Assembly: GCA_945901825.1 (NCBI GenBank)
Contig: CAMDMC010000003.1
Location: 43,707-107,706 of the forward strand
DNA length: 64,000 bases
From: Bordetella parapertussis
GTDB taxonomy: Bacteria; Pseudomonadota; Gammaproteobacteria; Burkholderiales; Burkholderiaceae_A
Reading direction: 5' to 3'
How positions within the stretch are numbered: position 1 is the stretch's first letter; every line of letters starts with the position of its first letter. Under the pieces are notes generated by a model, which searched no databases, had not been told where the DNA came from, and saw nothing but the letters and a program-made list of their open reading frames with translations. The translations under genes were made by a program, and so were the position numbers. Below, one piece after another: positions 15,448 through 24,928 of the stretch.

Positions 15448-15651
15448 TTGTTCCCCAAACTCTGTTATCGCCTGTCTGCTCTCGGCATCGGGTTCTACGC
15501 CATTTATGCAGTGACCACGAAGTTCGTAAAGCTTCCATTCCAATTGGGTGATCTCGGTGAATTCTTATTGGTCTTTATTTCAGTCGGTTTTTTTGTAGTT
15601 GCCCTGCTTCTCAATGAAAAGCCGGGCGACGAGCAAGACACGTCACTCTAA
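15448..15651 (+). CDS. Small membrane protein heading the TRAP operon
   Basis: An open frame of 67 codons starting with TTG at 15448, preceded by a weak AAGG, ending 19 bp before the DctP start. It encodes two hydrophobic segments: LSALGIGFYAIYAV and LGEFLLVFISVGFFVVALLL, with a charged tail. I do not recognise the family. Its position ahead of dctP in the same transcript suggests a transport-associated or regulatory microprotein, but nothing in the sequence proves translation. The TTG start is the weak point. Confidence 0.5.
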   Translation: MFPKLCYRLSALGIGFYAIYAVTTKFVKLPFQLGDLGEFLLVFISVGFFVVALLLNEKPGDEQDTSL

Positions 15652-15670
15652 TTACTCCAGGAGACTTAAA

Positions 15671-16834
15671 ATGAATGAAAAACAAATCACCGAGCTCACC
15701 ACTGAACTCAGCCATGAGCGTCGCCGCTTTCTAGAGGTTGCCGGACGCTATGGTTTTGGTACAGCCGTAATTGCGGGAATGAGCGGCACGCTCTGGAGCG
15801 ATAGTGCTGTCGCCCAGACGGCTGCCGATGAAGATCGCAAGGAGAAAAACGCCAAAGTGCGGATGAACTTTGCAACCGAGTACAAAATCGAAGACTATGT
15901 GAAATACCCCGTCATGCAGGCGAAGTGGAAAGAAAACCTTGAGACGCTGTCAAAGAACCAGATCTTCTGCAAACTCTTTCCAGCAGGCCAGCTCGGTGTC
16001 GGTGCCGCTTTAGCGCAAAAAATTCAGGGGGGCACCGTGAACGGCGGCGCAGTTAGCCTGTCGAATTTCTCGCCTTACGCTCCAGCAGTCGACCTTATAA
16101 ACATTCCCTACTGGTGCGGTGATAACCAGCGCTATGCAAACCTAGTCACCTCCAAGGCATGGAACGACGAGATTACCCCGAAGGTTGCAGCCAAGGGCTA
16201 CCAGCCTCTGTTTTATTACACGGTTGATCCCCGTGTCATTGCCTCTCGCAAGGGCTTCAAACTAATTAAAACGCCATCAGATATGCAGGGCGTAAAGATG
16301 CGCGTTCCGCCATCCAAACTGCTTCAGACCTTCTATCGCTTGGCCGGTGCAAACCCAACGGTGGTAGCCTGGGGTGAGACAGCCTCTGCAATCAAACAAG
16401 GTGTGGCCGACGCGCTTGACCCTGCCATCGCAGCGCTAGCAACATTTGGCTTTGTGGATATCTTGGCCCATGTTAGCTACATCCGCTCAGTTCCTGACGC
16501 ACAACTGTTTGCGGCCAATGCAGCCTGGTACAACGCACTGCCCTCCGATCTACGCAAAGTCTTTGACGATGCCTCAACCAAAACGCAGATCGATACCTTC
16601 GCACAGATTGCACCAGCTCGAACAGAATCGATGCGACTAATGCGTGCCGGTGGCTGCGAATTCTATAACCCCAGCGCAGCTGAAATGAAGCAATGGTTAG
16701 ATGCGTGTGGTGAGCAACGAAAAGAATACGACGAGTTCAAGCTTGCCTTTGCGGGTTCAATCGATAAATTTGAGATGCTAAAGAAGGCAGCTAATACCAA
16801 GGGTTCAATTACGGTGCCCGAGTTCAACCTGTAA
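15671..16834 (+). CDS. TRAP transporter substrate-binding protein (DctP family) with Tat-type signal
   Basis: A 387-residue periplasmic binding protein. I chose the ATG at 15671 because AGGAG precedes it by a few bases. The N-terminus has the twin-arginine motif RRRFLEVAG (about residues 18-26), a hydrophobic stretch and a likely cleavage after SAVAQT, so export may be by the Tat route, folded. The mature part has the DctP pattern with the conserved Arg segment GVKMRVPPSKLLQTFYRLAGANP, which contacts the acidic group of the ligand in this family. This fits an anionic (carboxylate or sulfonate) substrate. It forms a transporter with the next two genes. Confidence 0.9.
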   Translation: MNEKQITELTTELSHERRRFLEVAGRYGFGTAVIAGMSGTLWSDSAVAQTAADEDRKEKNAKVRMNFATEYKIEDYVKYPVMQAKWKENLETLSKNQIFCKLFPAGQLGVGAALAQKIQGGTVNGGAVSLSNFSPYAPAVDLINIPYWCGDNQRYANLVTSKAWNDEITPKVAAKGYQPLFYYTVDPRVIASRKGFKLIKTPSDMQGVKMRVPPSKLLQTFYRLAGANPTVVAWGETASAIKQGVADALDPAIAALATFGFVDILAHVSYIRSVPDAQLFAANAAWYNALPSDLRKVFDDASTKTQIDTFAQIAPARTESMRLMRAGGCEFYNPSAAEMKQWLDACGEQRKEYDEFKLAFAGSIDKFEMLKKAANTKGSITVPEFNL

Positions 16835-16871
16835 TCGAATCCGCAACTCAACAAGAAAGGCCTTCCTGGTA

Positions 16872-17396
16872 ATGGCAAGTTCAAAACTACTCAGGCAACT
16901 CGATATGAATGCAGAACGTTGGTTCATGCTGATTGCCTATGCGTTTTGTTGCTTTGCAATTATTCAGGAGGTCTTTCGTCGTTTCGTCTTAAATTACTCC
17001 TCGGGCTGGGCCGAGGAGACTGCACGCTACGCATTTATCTACCTAGGCTGGGTTGGCGCTGCTTATGCCGTCAAGGCGCGCGCCCATATTCGATTTGACA
17101 TCTTGTTGCAGTTCCTGCCCCAAAAACTGCAAGGTTACTTTTATCTTTTCGGTGAGTTGGCAACACTCATCTTTGCCTGCATTGCACTTTACTTCTGCAC
17201 CCACACAATGCAGCAGTTGATTCACTTCGAGGCCGCTACACCGGTACTAAGAATCAACAAGGCCTGGTTTGAGGCCGCAGTATTTATCGGATTTTCATTA
17301 ATTGTTGTGCGCTCGATTCAAGCCATGATTGGCGATATTGCAGATCTGCGTGCAGGCCGCCCCGCAAATTCGGGCAAAGCACTGTTCGATTACTAG
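16872..17396 (+). CDS. TRAP transporter small membrane subunit (DctQ family)
   Basis: A 174-residue protein with four hydrophobic helices and the DctQ signature SSGWAEETARYAFIYLGWVGAAY. It couples the binding protein to the large permease in the inner membrane. It begins 37 bp after dctP and ends 9 bp before dctM. Confidence 0.9.
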   Translation: MASSKLLRQLDMNAERWFMLIAYAFCCFAIIQEVFRRFVLNYSSGWAEETARYAFIYLGWVGAAYAVKARAHIRFDILLQFLPQKLQGYFYLFGELATLIFACIALYFCTHTMQQLIHFEAATPVLRINKAWFEAAVFIGFSLIVVRSIQAMIGDIADLRAGRPANSGKALFDY

Positions 17397-17405
17397 GGCT
17401 CAACC

Positions 17406-18674
17406 ATGGCGATTACGCTGTCTCTTCTTCTCGTTGTCGCCTTGCTGGTAGTGGGCGTACCCTTTTGGGTCAGCCTTGGTCTGGGCACAACCGTCATGCT
17501 GGCCACAACGTCGGCCCTACCACTCACCTTAATTGGTGAGGCGCTTTTTGAAGGCGTGGACTCCTTTGCGCTTATTGCGATTCCGCTCTTTATTCTGACG
17601 GGCGATGTTATGGTGCGCTCCAAGCTTGCCCACGATCTACTGGGATTTGCAGAGGCCACCTTTGGAAGCCTAAAGTCAGGCTTTGGTACCTCTACTGTTA
17701 TGGGTTGTGGGTTATTTGCCTGTATTTCAGGTAGTGACGCTGCCGATGCCGCAGCGATCGGGCGCATCACCATGGCAAGGCTGCAAGAACGGGGCTACCC
17801 CAAAGCTTATGCCTGCGCGCTTGTTGCCTCTGGGGCCTGCACCGGGATCCTCATTCCCCCATCAATTGCCTACATCATTATTGGCTTGGTGCTCGGAATA
17901 TCATCTTCAACGCTATTTCAAGCAGCCTTTGTTCCCGGGGTACTAATTTTGCTTTCAGTGATCATCACCAACGTGATCGTGAATCGAATCAAAGGCTATG
18001 AGAATTCGCTTAGAAAGTTTTCGTTTAGTGTGTGGCTTACAGAGCTAAACAGAGCGAAATATGCGCTCTCTATCCCTATTATTATCTTAGGGGGCATCTA
18101 CTCTGGCGTCTTTACTCCCACAGAATCTGCGGCCGTCGCAGTCGCCGTGGCAGTTACATTTAGCCTGGTCCAAGGCCGGATAAAAATTACGCAGTTTCCC
18201 GCAATGTTAGGCACCTCAGCCCGCGTCTGCGGGGTGATCCTACCCATTATCGCGGTGGCGCTGCTCTTCGCTCAGGCTCTAACGGTCGTGGACGTGCCGC
18301 AGAAGTTTGTTGCTGGCGTGATGGAGCTCGCCGATAGCCCAACAGAGGTCATCTTATTGATGCTGGTGATTCTTGTGATCGCTGGCTGCGTGATGGAGAC
18401 TGGCCCAAATATCGTCGTGTTAGGCCCCTTGCTCATGCCCTTGGCGCAGGAAATTGGTATGGATCCAATTCATTTCTGTATCTTTATGGTCACCTCGCTG
18501 GGGCTAGGGTTCATCACGCCGCCGTTTGGCCTCAATCTTTTTGTGATGAGCGGCCTTACCCGAACGCCAGTGTCTCAGATTGCAAAGCATGCATTTCCTT
18601 TTGTAATCGCCATGCTCATCGCATCGGCCACCATCGGGTTTATTCCTTCAATATCGCTCTTCACCCTCCGCTAG
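17406..18674 (+). CDS. TRAP transporter large permease (DctM family)
   Basis: A 422-residue polytopic membrane protein with the DctM hallmarks: a glycine-rich GCGLFACISGSDAADAAAIG segment, GACTGILIPPSIAYIIIG, and FITPPFGLNLFVMSGLT near the C-terminus. It carries out sodium-driven uptake of the ligand delivered by the binding protein. Substrate is not readable from the permease. Its closest functional parallel in this context would be the HpsKLM transporter for 2,3-dihydroxypropane-1-sulfonate, by analogy with the following HpsN-like gene. Confidence 0.92.
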   Translation: MAITLSLLLVVALLVVGVPFWVSLGLGTTVMLATTSALPLTLIGEALFEGVDSFALIAIPLFILTGDVMVRSKLAHDLLGFAEATFGSLKSGFGTSTVMGCGLFACISGSDAADAAAIGRITMARLQERGYPKAYACALVASGACTGILIPPSIAYIIIGLVLGISSSTLFQAAFVPGVLILLSVIITNVIVNRIKGYENSLRKFSFSVWLTELNRAKYALSIPIIILGGIYSGVFTPTESAAVAVAVAVTFSLVQGRIKITQFPAMLGTSARVCGVILPIIAVALLFAQALTVVDVPQKFVAGVMELADSPTEVILLMLVILVIAGCVMETGPNIVVLGPLLMPLAQEIGMDPIHFCIFMVTSLGLGFITPPFGLNLFVMSGLTRTPVSQIAKHAFPFVIAMLIASATIGFIPSISLFTLR

Positions 18675-20027
<1,353 letters not shown>

Positions 20028-20044
20028 AGAAGGCCAATGTCGGT

Positions 20045-20812
20045 ATGGATATTAATGCCCTTTTTACGCTCAAGGGCCGTCATGCACTTGTAACGGGCGG
20101 TAACTCGGGCATTGGCTTGGCGATGGCGCAAGCCCTAGGCCACGCCGGTGCGAGCGTTACCCTAGTTGCCCGCCGCACCGCGGAGCTGGAGTCTGCAGCA
20201 GCAATGCTTGCCAAAGATAAGATCCGTGCCGATTGGATTGCCTGCGATCTTACAAGCCCAGAGGCTGTGGCCTCCTGCGGTGCCCTGTGCCTAGAGCGTC
20301 ACGGGCACGCCGATGTATTAGTCAATGCCGCAGGAATTAATCTTCGCAAGCCCTTTATGGAAAATAGCCCCACAGATTGGAATCTTCACTTGGCTCTGCA
20401 TCTGGGTGCGCCATTTTTCATGACCCAGGCACTCGCACCCACAATGAAGAAAAATAACTGGGGCCGAATAATCAACCTAGCATCGTTACAAAGCACCCGT
20501 GCCTTTGCCAATGGAACACCCTACGGCGCTGCAAAGGGTGGTGTTACCCAACTCACTCGTGCTATTGCCCAGGAGTGGTCAGCCCACGGCATTACCTGCA
20601 ATGCAATTGGGCCTGGATTCTTTAAAACTGCGCTGACAGCCCCCGTGTTTGATAACCCAGAGCTCGCCGCAAAGAATGCGGCCCATACCTGTATTGGCCG
20701 TAACGGTGAGCTCGCAGATCTCGCGGGAATCACCGTATTTTTCGCAAGCGATGCATCGGCCTACATCACTGGCCAGACCCTGATGATTGATGGCGGGTTC
20801 ACCGCCAAATAA
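20045..20812 (+). CDS. Short-chain dehydrogenase/reductase (HpsO-like position)
   Basis: A 255-residue classical SDR: cofactor motif TGGNSGIG (residues 17-24), NAAG (94-97), catalytic Ser147, Tyr160 and Lys164, and a C-terminal GQTLMIDGGF. An Arg pair after the second strand (VARRT) suggests NADP may bind, although NAD is not excluded. It follows the HpsN-like gene by 17 bp. In DHPS degraders the SDR HpsO and a zinc dehydrogenase HpsP are thought to interconvert DHPS enantiomers through the 2-ketone. Here it could act likewise or on a longer sulfo-polyol. Confidence 0.85.
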   Translation: MDINALFTLKGRHALVTGGNSGIGLAMAQALGHAGASVTLVARRTAELESAAAMLAKDKIRADWIACDLTSPEAVASCGALCLERHGHADVLVNAAGINLRKPFMENSPTDWNLHLALHLGAPFFMTQALAPTMKKNNWGRIINLASLQSTRAFANGTPYGAAKGGVTQLTRAIAQEWSAHGITCNAIGPGFFKTALTAPVFDNPELAAKNAAHTCIGRNGELADLAGITVFFASDASAYITGQTLMIDGGFTAK

Positions 20813-20839
20813 CAGTCGTCACTCCATGAAAGTGTTCCT

Positions 20840-21850
20840 ATGAAAGCCTTGGTCTACACCCAGCCCAATGAAGTCCAGATTCAAGAGCGGCCCATGCCCA
20901 AAGCCGCCAACGGCGAAGTTGTGCTGAAAATCGAGGCCGTGGGCATCTGTGGAAGTGATCTGCATGCCTACCACGGCCACGATCCACGTCGAAAGCCAGG
21001 TCTTGTGTTGGGCCACGAATTTTGCGGCCAAGTAATCGAGTCGCAAGACCCCGGCTATTCTTTGGGTCAACGCGTGACGGGCAACCCTTTAATTACGTGT
21101 GGCACCTGCGAGTACTGCATCACGGGCCGCAACAACCTCTGCAGCAATCGTACGATGGTGGGCATGACTCGGCCAGGTGCCTTTGCGCAGTTTATGAGTA
21201 TTCCAGCGGCATCGCTTGTTGATATTCCACAAGACATGTCGGCGCGGGTAGCTGCACTTACAGAACCTGCAGCAACGGCTGTGCACGCGATTAACCTATC
21301 GCTAAAAAGCCTTGCGCGCCCACTGCCTGAATGCCGGACATTAGTTATTGGTGGGGGTGCCATCGGTATGCTGTCCGCCCTGCTGTTAAAGAGCTACGGC
21401 GTTCATCAGCTCACGGTTAGCGAAGCCAACGCACTGCGTCTTGCCTCAATTCAGGCGCATGTTGGCTGTACAACTGTTAACCCACTGACCACACCAATCG
21501 GCGAGAATCACTACGATTACGTGATCGATGCAGTGGGCTCGAAAGTTACACGCAAAACATCCTTCCAGGCTATTAAGCCGGGCGGTGTAATCATGCACAT
21601 TGGCTTACAAGATTGGGAAAGTGAGATTGACATGCGAAAACTCACTCTGTCCGAGATCACGTTATTGGGCACCTATACCTACACTACCGCCGATCTGCGG
21701 GCTACCGTACAAAAGCTTGCTGAAGGGGCCTTTGGCGATCTTCGTTGGGTCGAAGAGCGCCCTCTTGATGAGGGTGCAACCGCTTTTCAAGATTTACATT
21801 TAGGCAAGACCGCCTCTGCCAAGTTATTACTTATTCCAGAAGCGGCCTAG
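20840..21850 (+). CDS. Zinc-dependent alcohol dehydrogenase, MDR family (HpsP-like position)
   Basis: A 336-residue medium-chain dehydrogenase. Catalytic zinc ligands are suggested by C37 in GICGSD and H59-E60 in GHEF. The structural zinc site is complete (C87, C90, C93, C101), and a GGGAIG motif binds the dinucleotide. The pattern is close to sorbitol or threonine dehydrogenases, which oxidise a secondary alcohol next to another hydroxyl. It is third in the N-O-P order. Oxidation of a C2 hydroxyl of DHPS or of a sugar alcohol to a ketose are the two plausible roles. Confidence 0.85.
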   Translation: MKALVYTQPNEVQIQERPMPKAANGEVVLKIEAVGICGSDLHAYHGHDPRRKPGLVLGHEFCGQVIESQDPGYSLGQRVTGNPLITCGTCEYCITGRNNLCSNRTMVGMTRPGAFAQFMSIPAASLVDIPQDMSARVAALTEPAATAVHAINLSLKSLARPLPECRTLVIGGGAIGMLSALLLKSYGVHQLTVSEANALRLASIQAHVGCTTVNPLTTPIGENHYDYVIDAVGSKVTRKTSFQAIKPGGVIMHIGLQDWESEIDMRKLTLSEITLLGTYTYTTADLRATVQKLAEGAFGDLRWVEERPLDEGATAFQDLHLGKTASAKLLLIPEAA

Positions 21851-21855
21851 AAGTG

Positions 21856-22818
21856 ATGCGTGGTGCGCGCTTCTTGGGGAATGGACAGGTGACGATTGAG
21901 GATTGGCCACAGCCTGAAGTAGGCCCTGGCGAAGTCCTGCTTCACGTTCAACGCACCGCACTGTGTGGTAGCGACATAAAACTCTGGCATAAAGGAGCAA
22001 GCTGGGTTCCCGGCCACGAGATTTTTGGTCTGGTCGATTCCCCTGGTCATGCGCTTCACCAACAACGTTGTCTTGTCTACATTCCAGTCCACTGCGGCCG
22101 GTGTGATAGTTGCCTTGCAGGCGATACCCATCTCTGCGACACCGAATCGGTTTTAATCGGATGGAACCGGCCTGGGGGTTATGGACAGGCTCTAAGTGTT
22201 CCTGATCAGTGCCTCTTGCCTGTTCCCGACTGGGTTCCCGATAATCTCGCACCCTTGCTGCTTGACACCATCGGCACAGCGGCCCACGGTATTCGGGTTG
22301 CAGAACCACAAGTGGTCAAAGGGCCAGCGTTGGTAATGGGGTCAGGGCCGATTGGACTTGGCGCAATCATCGCACTTCAAGACAGCGGGTTTCATGAGAT
22401 CTATGTCAGCGACCCAAAAGAGAACCGGCTTGTGCTTGCCCAACGATTCGGCGCCAAAGTCCATCCAATCGATGACGATACAACCCGCTTTGCCTTCGTA
22501 TTGGAGTGCAGTGGCGCCCATGCGGCACGTAATCGCGGATTAAAGATCGTTAGACCCCACGGCGTTGTCTTGTTACTTGGCGAAAACGATGCCCCGTGGA
22601 CAATTGAAGAAACAAAACCAATACGCCGCAAAGATTTCGCAATGATGCGGTCTTTTTATTTCCCGAAATCGGATTACCCAAAAAATTTAGAACTTCTACG
22701 CCGCCACCGTGCGCTTTATGAACAAATTGTCGATAAGGTTTTCAGCTTAAACGATCTACCACAGCGGTTCGCCGAGTTCTCACGCGGTGAGTTAATCAAG
22801 CCCCTGATGGCAAACTAA
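21856..22818 (+). CDS. Second zinc-dependent alcohol dehydrogenase (MDR family)
   Basis: A 320-residue MDR protein, shorter than its upstream neighbour and quite different in sequence. It has C37 in LCGSD, H54-E55 in GHE, the structural zinc cysteines C80, C83, C86 and C94, and the dinucleotide motif GSGPIG. The start may be the GTG at 21853 or the ATG at 21856; it follows the previous stop by 2-5 bp and no strong ribosome-binding site is seen, so coupling is likely. Two zinc dehydrogenases beside an SDR and a GMC enzyme mean several hydroxyl groups are handled. Substrate unknown. Confidence 0.85.
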   Translation: MRGARFLGNGQVTIEDWPQPEVGPGEVLLHVQRTALCGSDIKLWHKGASWVPGHEIFGLVDSPGHALHQQRCLVYIPVHCGRCDSCLAGDTHLCDTESVLIGWNRPGGYGQALSVPDQCLLPVPDWVPDNLAPLLLDTIGTAAHGIRVAEPQVVKGPALVMGSGPIGLGAIIALQDSGFHEIYVSDPKENRLVLAQRFGAKVHPIDDDTTRFAFVLECSGAHAARNRGLKIVRPHGVVLLLGENDAPWTIEETKPIRRKDFAMMRSFYFPKSDYPKNLELLRRHRALYEQIVDKVFSLNDLPQRFAEFSRGELIKPLMAN

Positions 22819-22827
22819 TTTTTTCAA

Positions 22828-23769
22828 ATGTTTTGCCCTAACCCCACCATTGTCTGCATTGGCCAGACGGTCATGGACTATCGCTTTACGGTGGCGCAAA
22901 TACCATCGCGGGCAGAGAAATATAAAGCAATCGATTTTCAAGCGCTCCCCGGTGGTATGGCTGCTGGGGCCGCGATTGCCGCCGCCCGGCTAGGGGCGCG
23001 CGTTGTTCTGGCCAGCAAGGTTGGCCGTGATTCAACCGCCGACACGCTTCTAACATTCTTGGCCAACGAAGGTATTGATTCCCAATTTATTGAGCGCGTA
23101 GAGGGTTGCCACACTGCGGTTTCGGCAGTTTCTATCGATCCAAGTGGCGAGCGGCAGGTGGTTCATGCACCTACCGAGGCTTTTGACCGTGGCCAGCCAA
23201 TTGATGTTGGGCAACTCCCTCTGGCCAAGGCACTCCTCGTCGATCCTCGCTGGCCCGAGGCCAGTTTCGCAGCATTGCAGTGGGCTTACTCGCATGGCAT
23301 TCCTTCGGTACTGGATGCAGATATTGCGCCGCGCGAGGTTATTACGCGGCTCATGCCCCTTACGGACTGGGCGGTATTTTCAGCTCACGGCCTCGCCTAT
23401 TTATTTCCAGGACTCTCCGATGAAAAACGTCTAACAAAGGCACAGTCGCTCGGTGCGCGGCATGTCGCGGTAACCTGTGGCAAAGCCGGTGTTCAATGGC
23501 TCGAACATCTTCAACTTCAGCAGATCGCTGCGGCGCCCGTTGACGTGGTCGACACCACGGGCGCTGGGGATGTGTTTCATGGGGCGCTCGCATTCGCACT
23601 TGCTGCGAGCGAGATTCACTCTACAAGGCCCCTGTTAGAGTTCGCAAACACGATCGCTGGCGAAAAGGTTCGTGCCGGCCTCGGTAGCCTTGGGGCGCCC
23701 TATGCCCAACAGGTACAGCCTGCAATTCAAAAACTCAACGCATCTCAAATAAGGAGTGGATCATCATGA
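22828..23769 (+). CDS. PfkB-family carbohydrate kinase resembling sulfofructose kinase
   Basis: A 313-residue ribokinase-type kinase. GQTVMD opens the fold, the glycine-rich LPGGMAAGAAIAAARLGA lies at residues 40-57, and the catalytic anion hole with base is DTTGAGDVFHGAL (D248). Spacing and wording of VMD, PGG, DPRW and LDADIAPRE resemble YihV of sulfoglycolysis. By eye R141 in DPRW falls where I recall YihV having a sulfonate-contacting Arg, while other YihV contacts look changed. The next gene, overlapping by 4 bp, is a ketose-bisphosphate-type aldolase. The pair should phosphorylate C1 of a ketose and split it. Sulfofructose is inferred; tagatose or fructose phosphates are alternatives. 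Confidence 0.75.
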   Translation: MFCPNPTIVCIGQTVMDYRFTVAQIPSRAEKYKAIDFQALPGGMAAGAAIAAARLGARVVLASKVGRDSTADTLLTFLANEGIDSQFIERVEGCHTAVSAVSIDPSGERQVVHAPTEAFDRGQPIDVGQLPLAKALLVDPRWPEASFAALQWAYSHGIPSVLDADIAPREVITRLMPLTDWAVFSAHGLAYLFPGLSDEKRLTKAQSLGARHVAVTCGKAGVQWLEHLQLQQIAAAPVDVVDTTGAGDVFHGALAFALAASEIHSTRPLLEFANTIAGEKVRAGLGSLGAPYAQQVQPAIQKLNASQIRSGSS

Positions 23770-24779
23770 AGCAGACCGGGAAGCGCTGGGGTTTGAGGCG
23801 CCTTGCAACCCCAGAAGGGTTTTTCTCAATGGCCGCAATCGATCAGCGCCCACCAATTAGTAAATTTATTGCCCGTAAACGCGGTCTTGCTGAGACTGGT
23901 GTTTCTGACCAGGAGATCTCCGCCATTAAGGGTTTGCTTGCGCAGGGCTTAGCCCCAAGTGCTGGCGCACTGCTGGTCGATCCAAACTATGGTTATTCAG
24001 CGGCTGCCGAATTCCTAAGACCCGATCGAGGGCTTTTAATTACTTTGGAAGACCACCGGTTTGAGGAGACCGAAACCGGTCGAAAGAGCCGCCTTATCGC
24101 GAACTGGTCGGTTGAAAAAATTCGGCGCATGGGTGCTGATGCCGTCAAGCTGTTGGCCTGGTACCGGCCCGACGCATCTGCCGATAGCCTGACACACCAG
24201 CGCGAGTTCGTCCGCCGTGTTGGCGAAGATTGCGCAAAACACGATATCGCATTCGTTTTCGAACTTCTGGTCTACCCCTTTGCATCCACGTCCGGAAGTT
24301 TCAAAGATTATCTTGAAGATCCGAATAAACAGGCTGACCATGTTCTCAATAGCGTCTGGGAATTCTCAAAACCGATCTATCAGGTGGATTTGTTAAAACT
24401 AGAAAGCCCGATTCCCGCAACGCTACTGCCTGATCCGGAATCAGAGCAGGCTAAAGCTACTCAACTTACTTTTAATTCGCTTAGCAAAGCATGCCAGGGC
24501 CTACCGTGGGTCTTGTTATCGGCTGGCGCAGGTTTTGACGCATTTACTCGGGCTATGACATTTGCGGCCCGCGCAGGGGCCTCTGGTTTTCTTGCAGGCC
24601 GTGCGCTGTGGGCCGACCTCATTGAACCCTACCCCGACCAAACCGAGGTCATAAGAAATTTACAGGTCATTGGTGCCCAACGAATAAGCACACTTGAAGC
24701 AATTGCGATGCAGTACGGAAACCCTTGGCGTGCTCATTTCAAGTGGCCAAAGGGATTATCGTTATCTGAACACTACTAA
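23766..24779 (+). CDS. LacD/YihT-family class I aldolase (tagatose-bisphosphate or sulfofructose-phosphate type)
   Basis: A 337-residue Schiff-base aldolase. MAAIDQRPP near residue 22, VKLLAWYRPD (127-136), the probable Schiff-base Lys211 in VDLLKLESP and AGASGFLAGRALWAD (279-293) match the LacD/YihT family. It would cleave a ketohexose 1-phosphate derivative to DHAP plus a three-carbon aldehyde. For a sulfo-sugar that aldehyde is 3-sulfolactaldehyde, which the HpsN-like enzyme encoded in the same operon could oxidise. The gene has an AGGAG site and overlaps the kinase. It is the last gene of the operon. Family certain, substrate inferred. Confidence 0.8.
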   Translation: MKQTGKRWGLRRLATPEGFFSMAAIDQRPPISKFIARKRGLAETGVSDQEISAIKGLLAQGLAPSAGALLVDPNYGYSAAAEFLRPDRGLLITLEDHRFEETETGRKSRLIANWSVEKIRRMGADAVKLLAWYRPDASADSLTHQREFVRRVGEDCAKHDIAFVFELLVYPFASTSGSFKDYLEDPNKQADHVLNSVWEFSKPIYQVDLLKLESPIPATLLPDPESEQAKATQLTFNSLSKACQGLPWVLLSAGAGFDAFTRAMTFAARAGASGFLAGRALWADLIEPYPDQTEVIRNLQVIGAQRISTLEAIAMQYGNPWRAHFKWPKGLSLSEHY

Positions 24780-24928
24780 TTCAATGCGTACAACGGGATG
24801 CTGCCGCGCGAGCATTTTTGCGAGTGCAGACAGACAGGAATGCCTACTCAACTAAGTGGTGTCTGAACCCTAGGGGCTATGGAGAAAAACCATATGCAAG
24901 ACTTAGAAGAGTAGGGGTAGAAGTCAGC

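Noticed and set aside
24799..24822. Terminator after the aldolase gene (ATGCT/AGCAT followed by T-run)
   Set aside because: Stem is only five base pairs with an eight-base loop; too weak to list.
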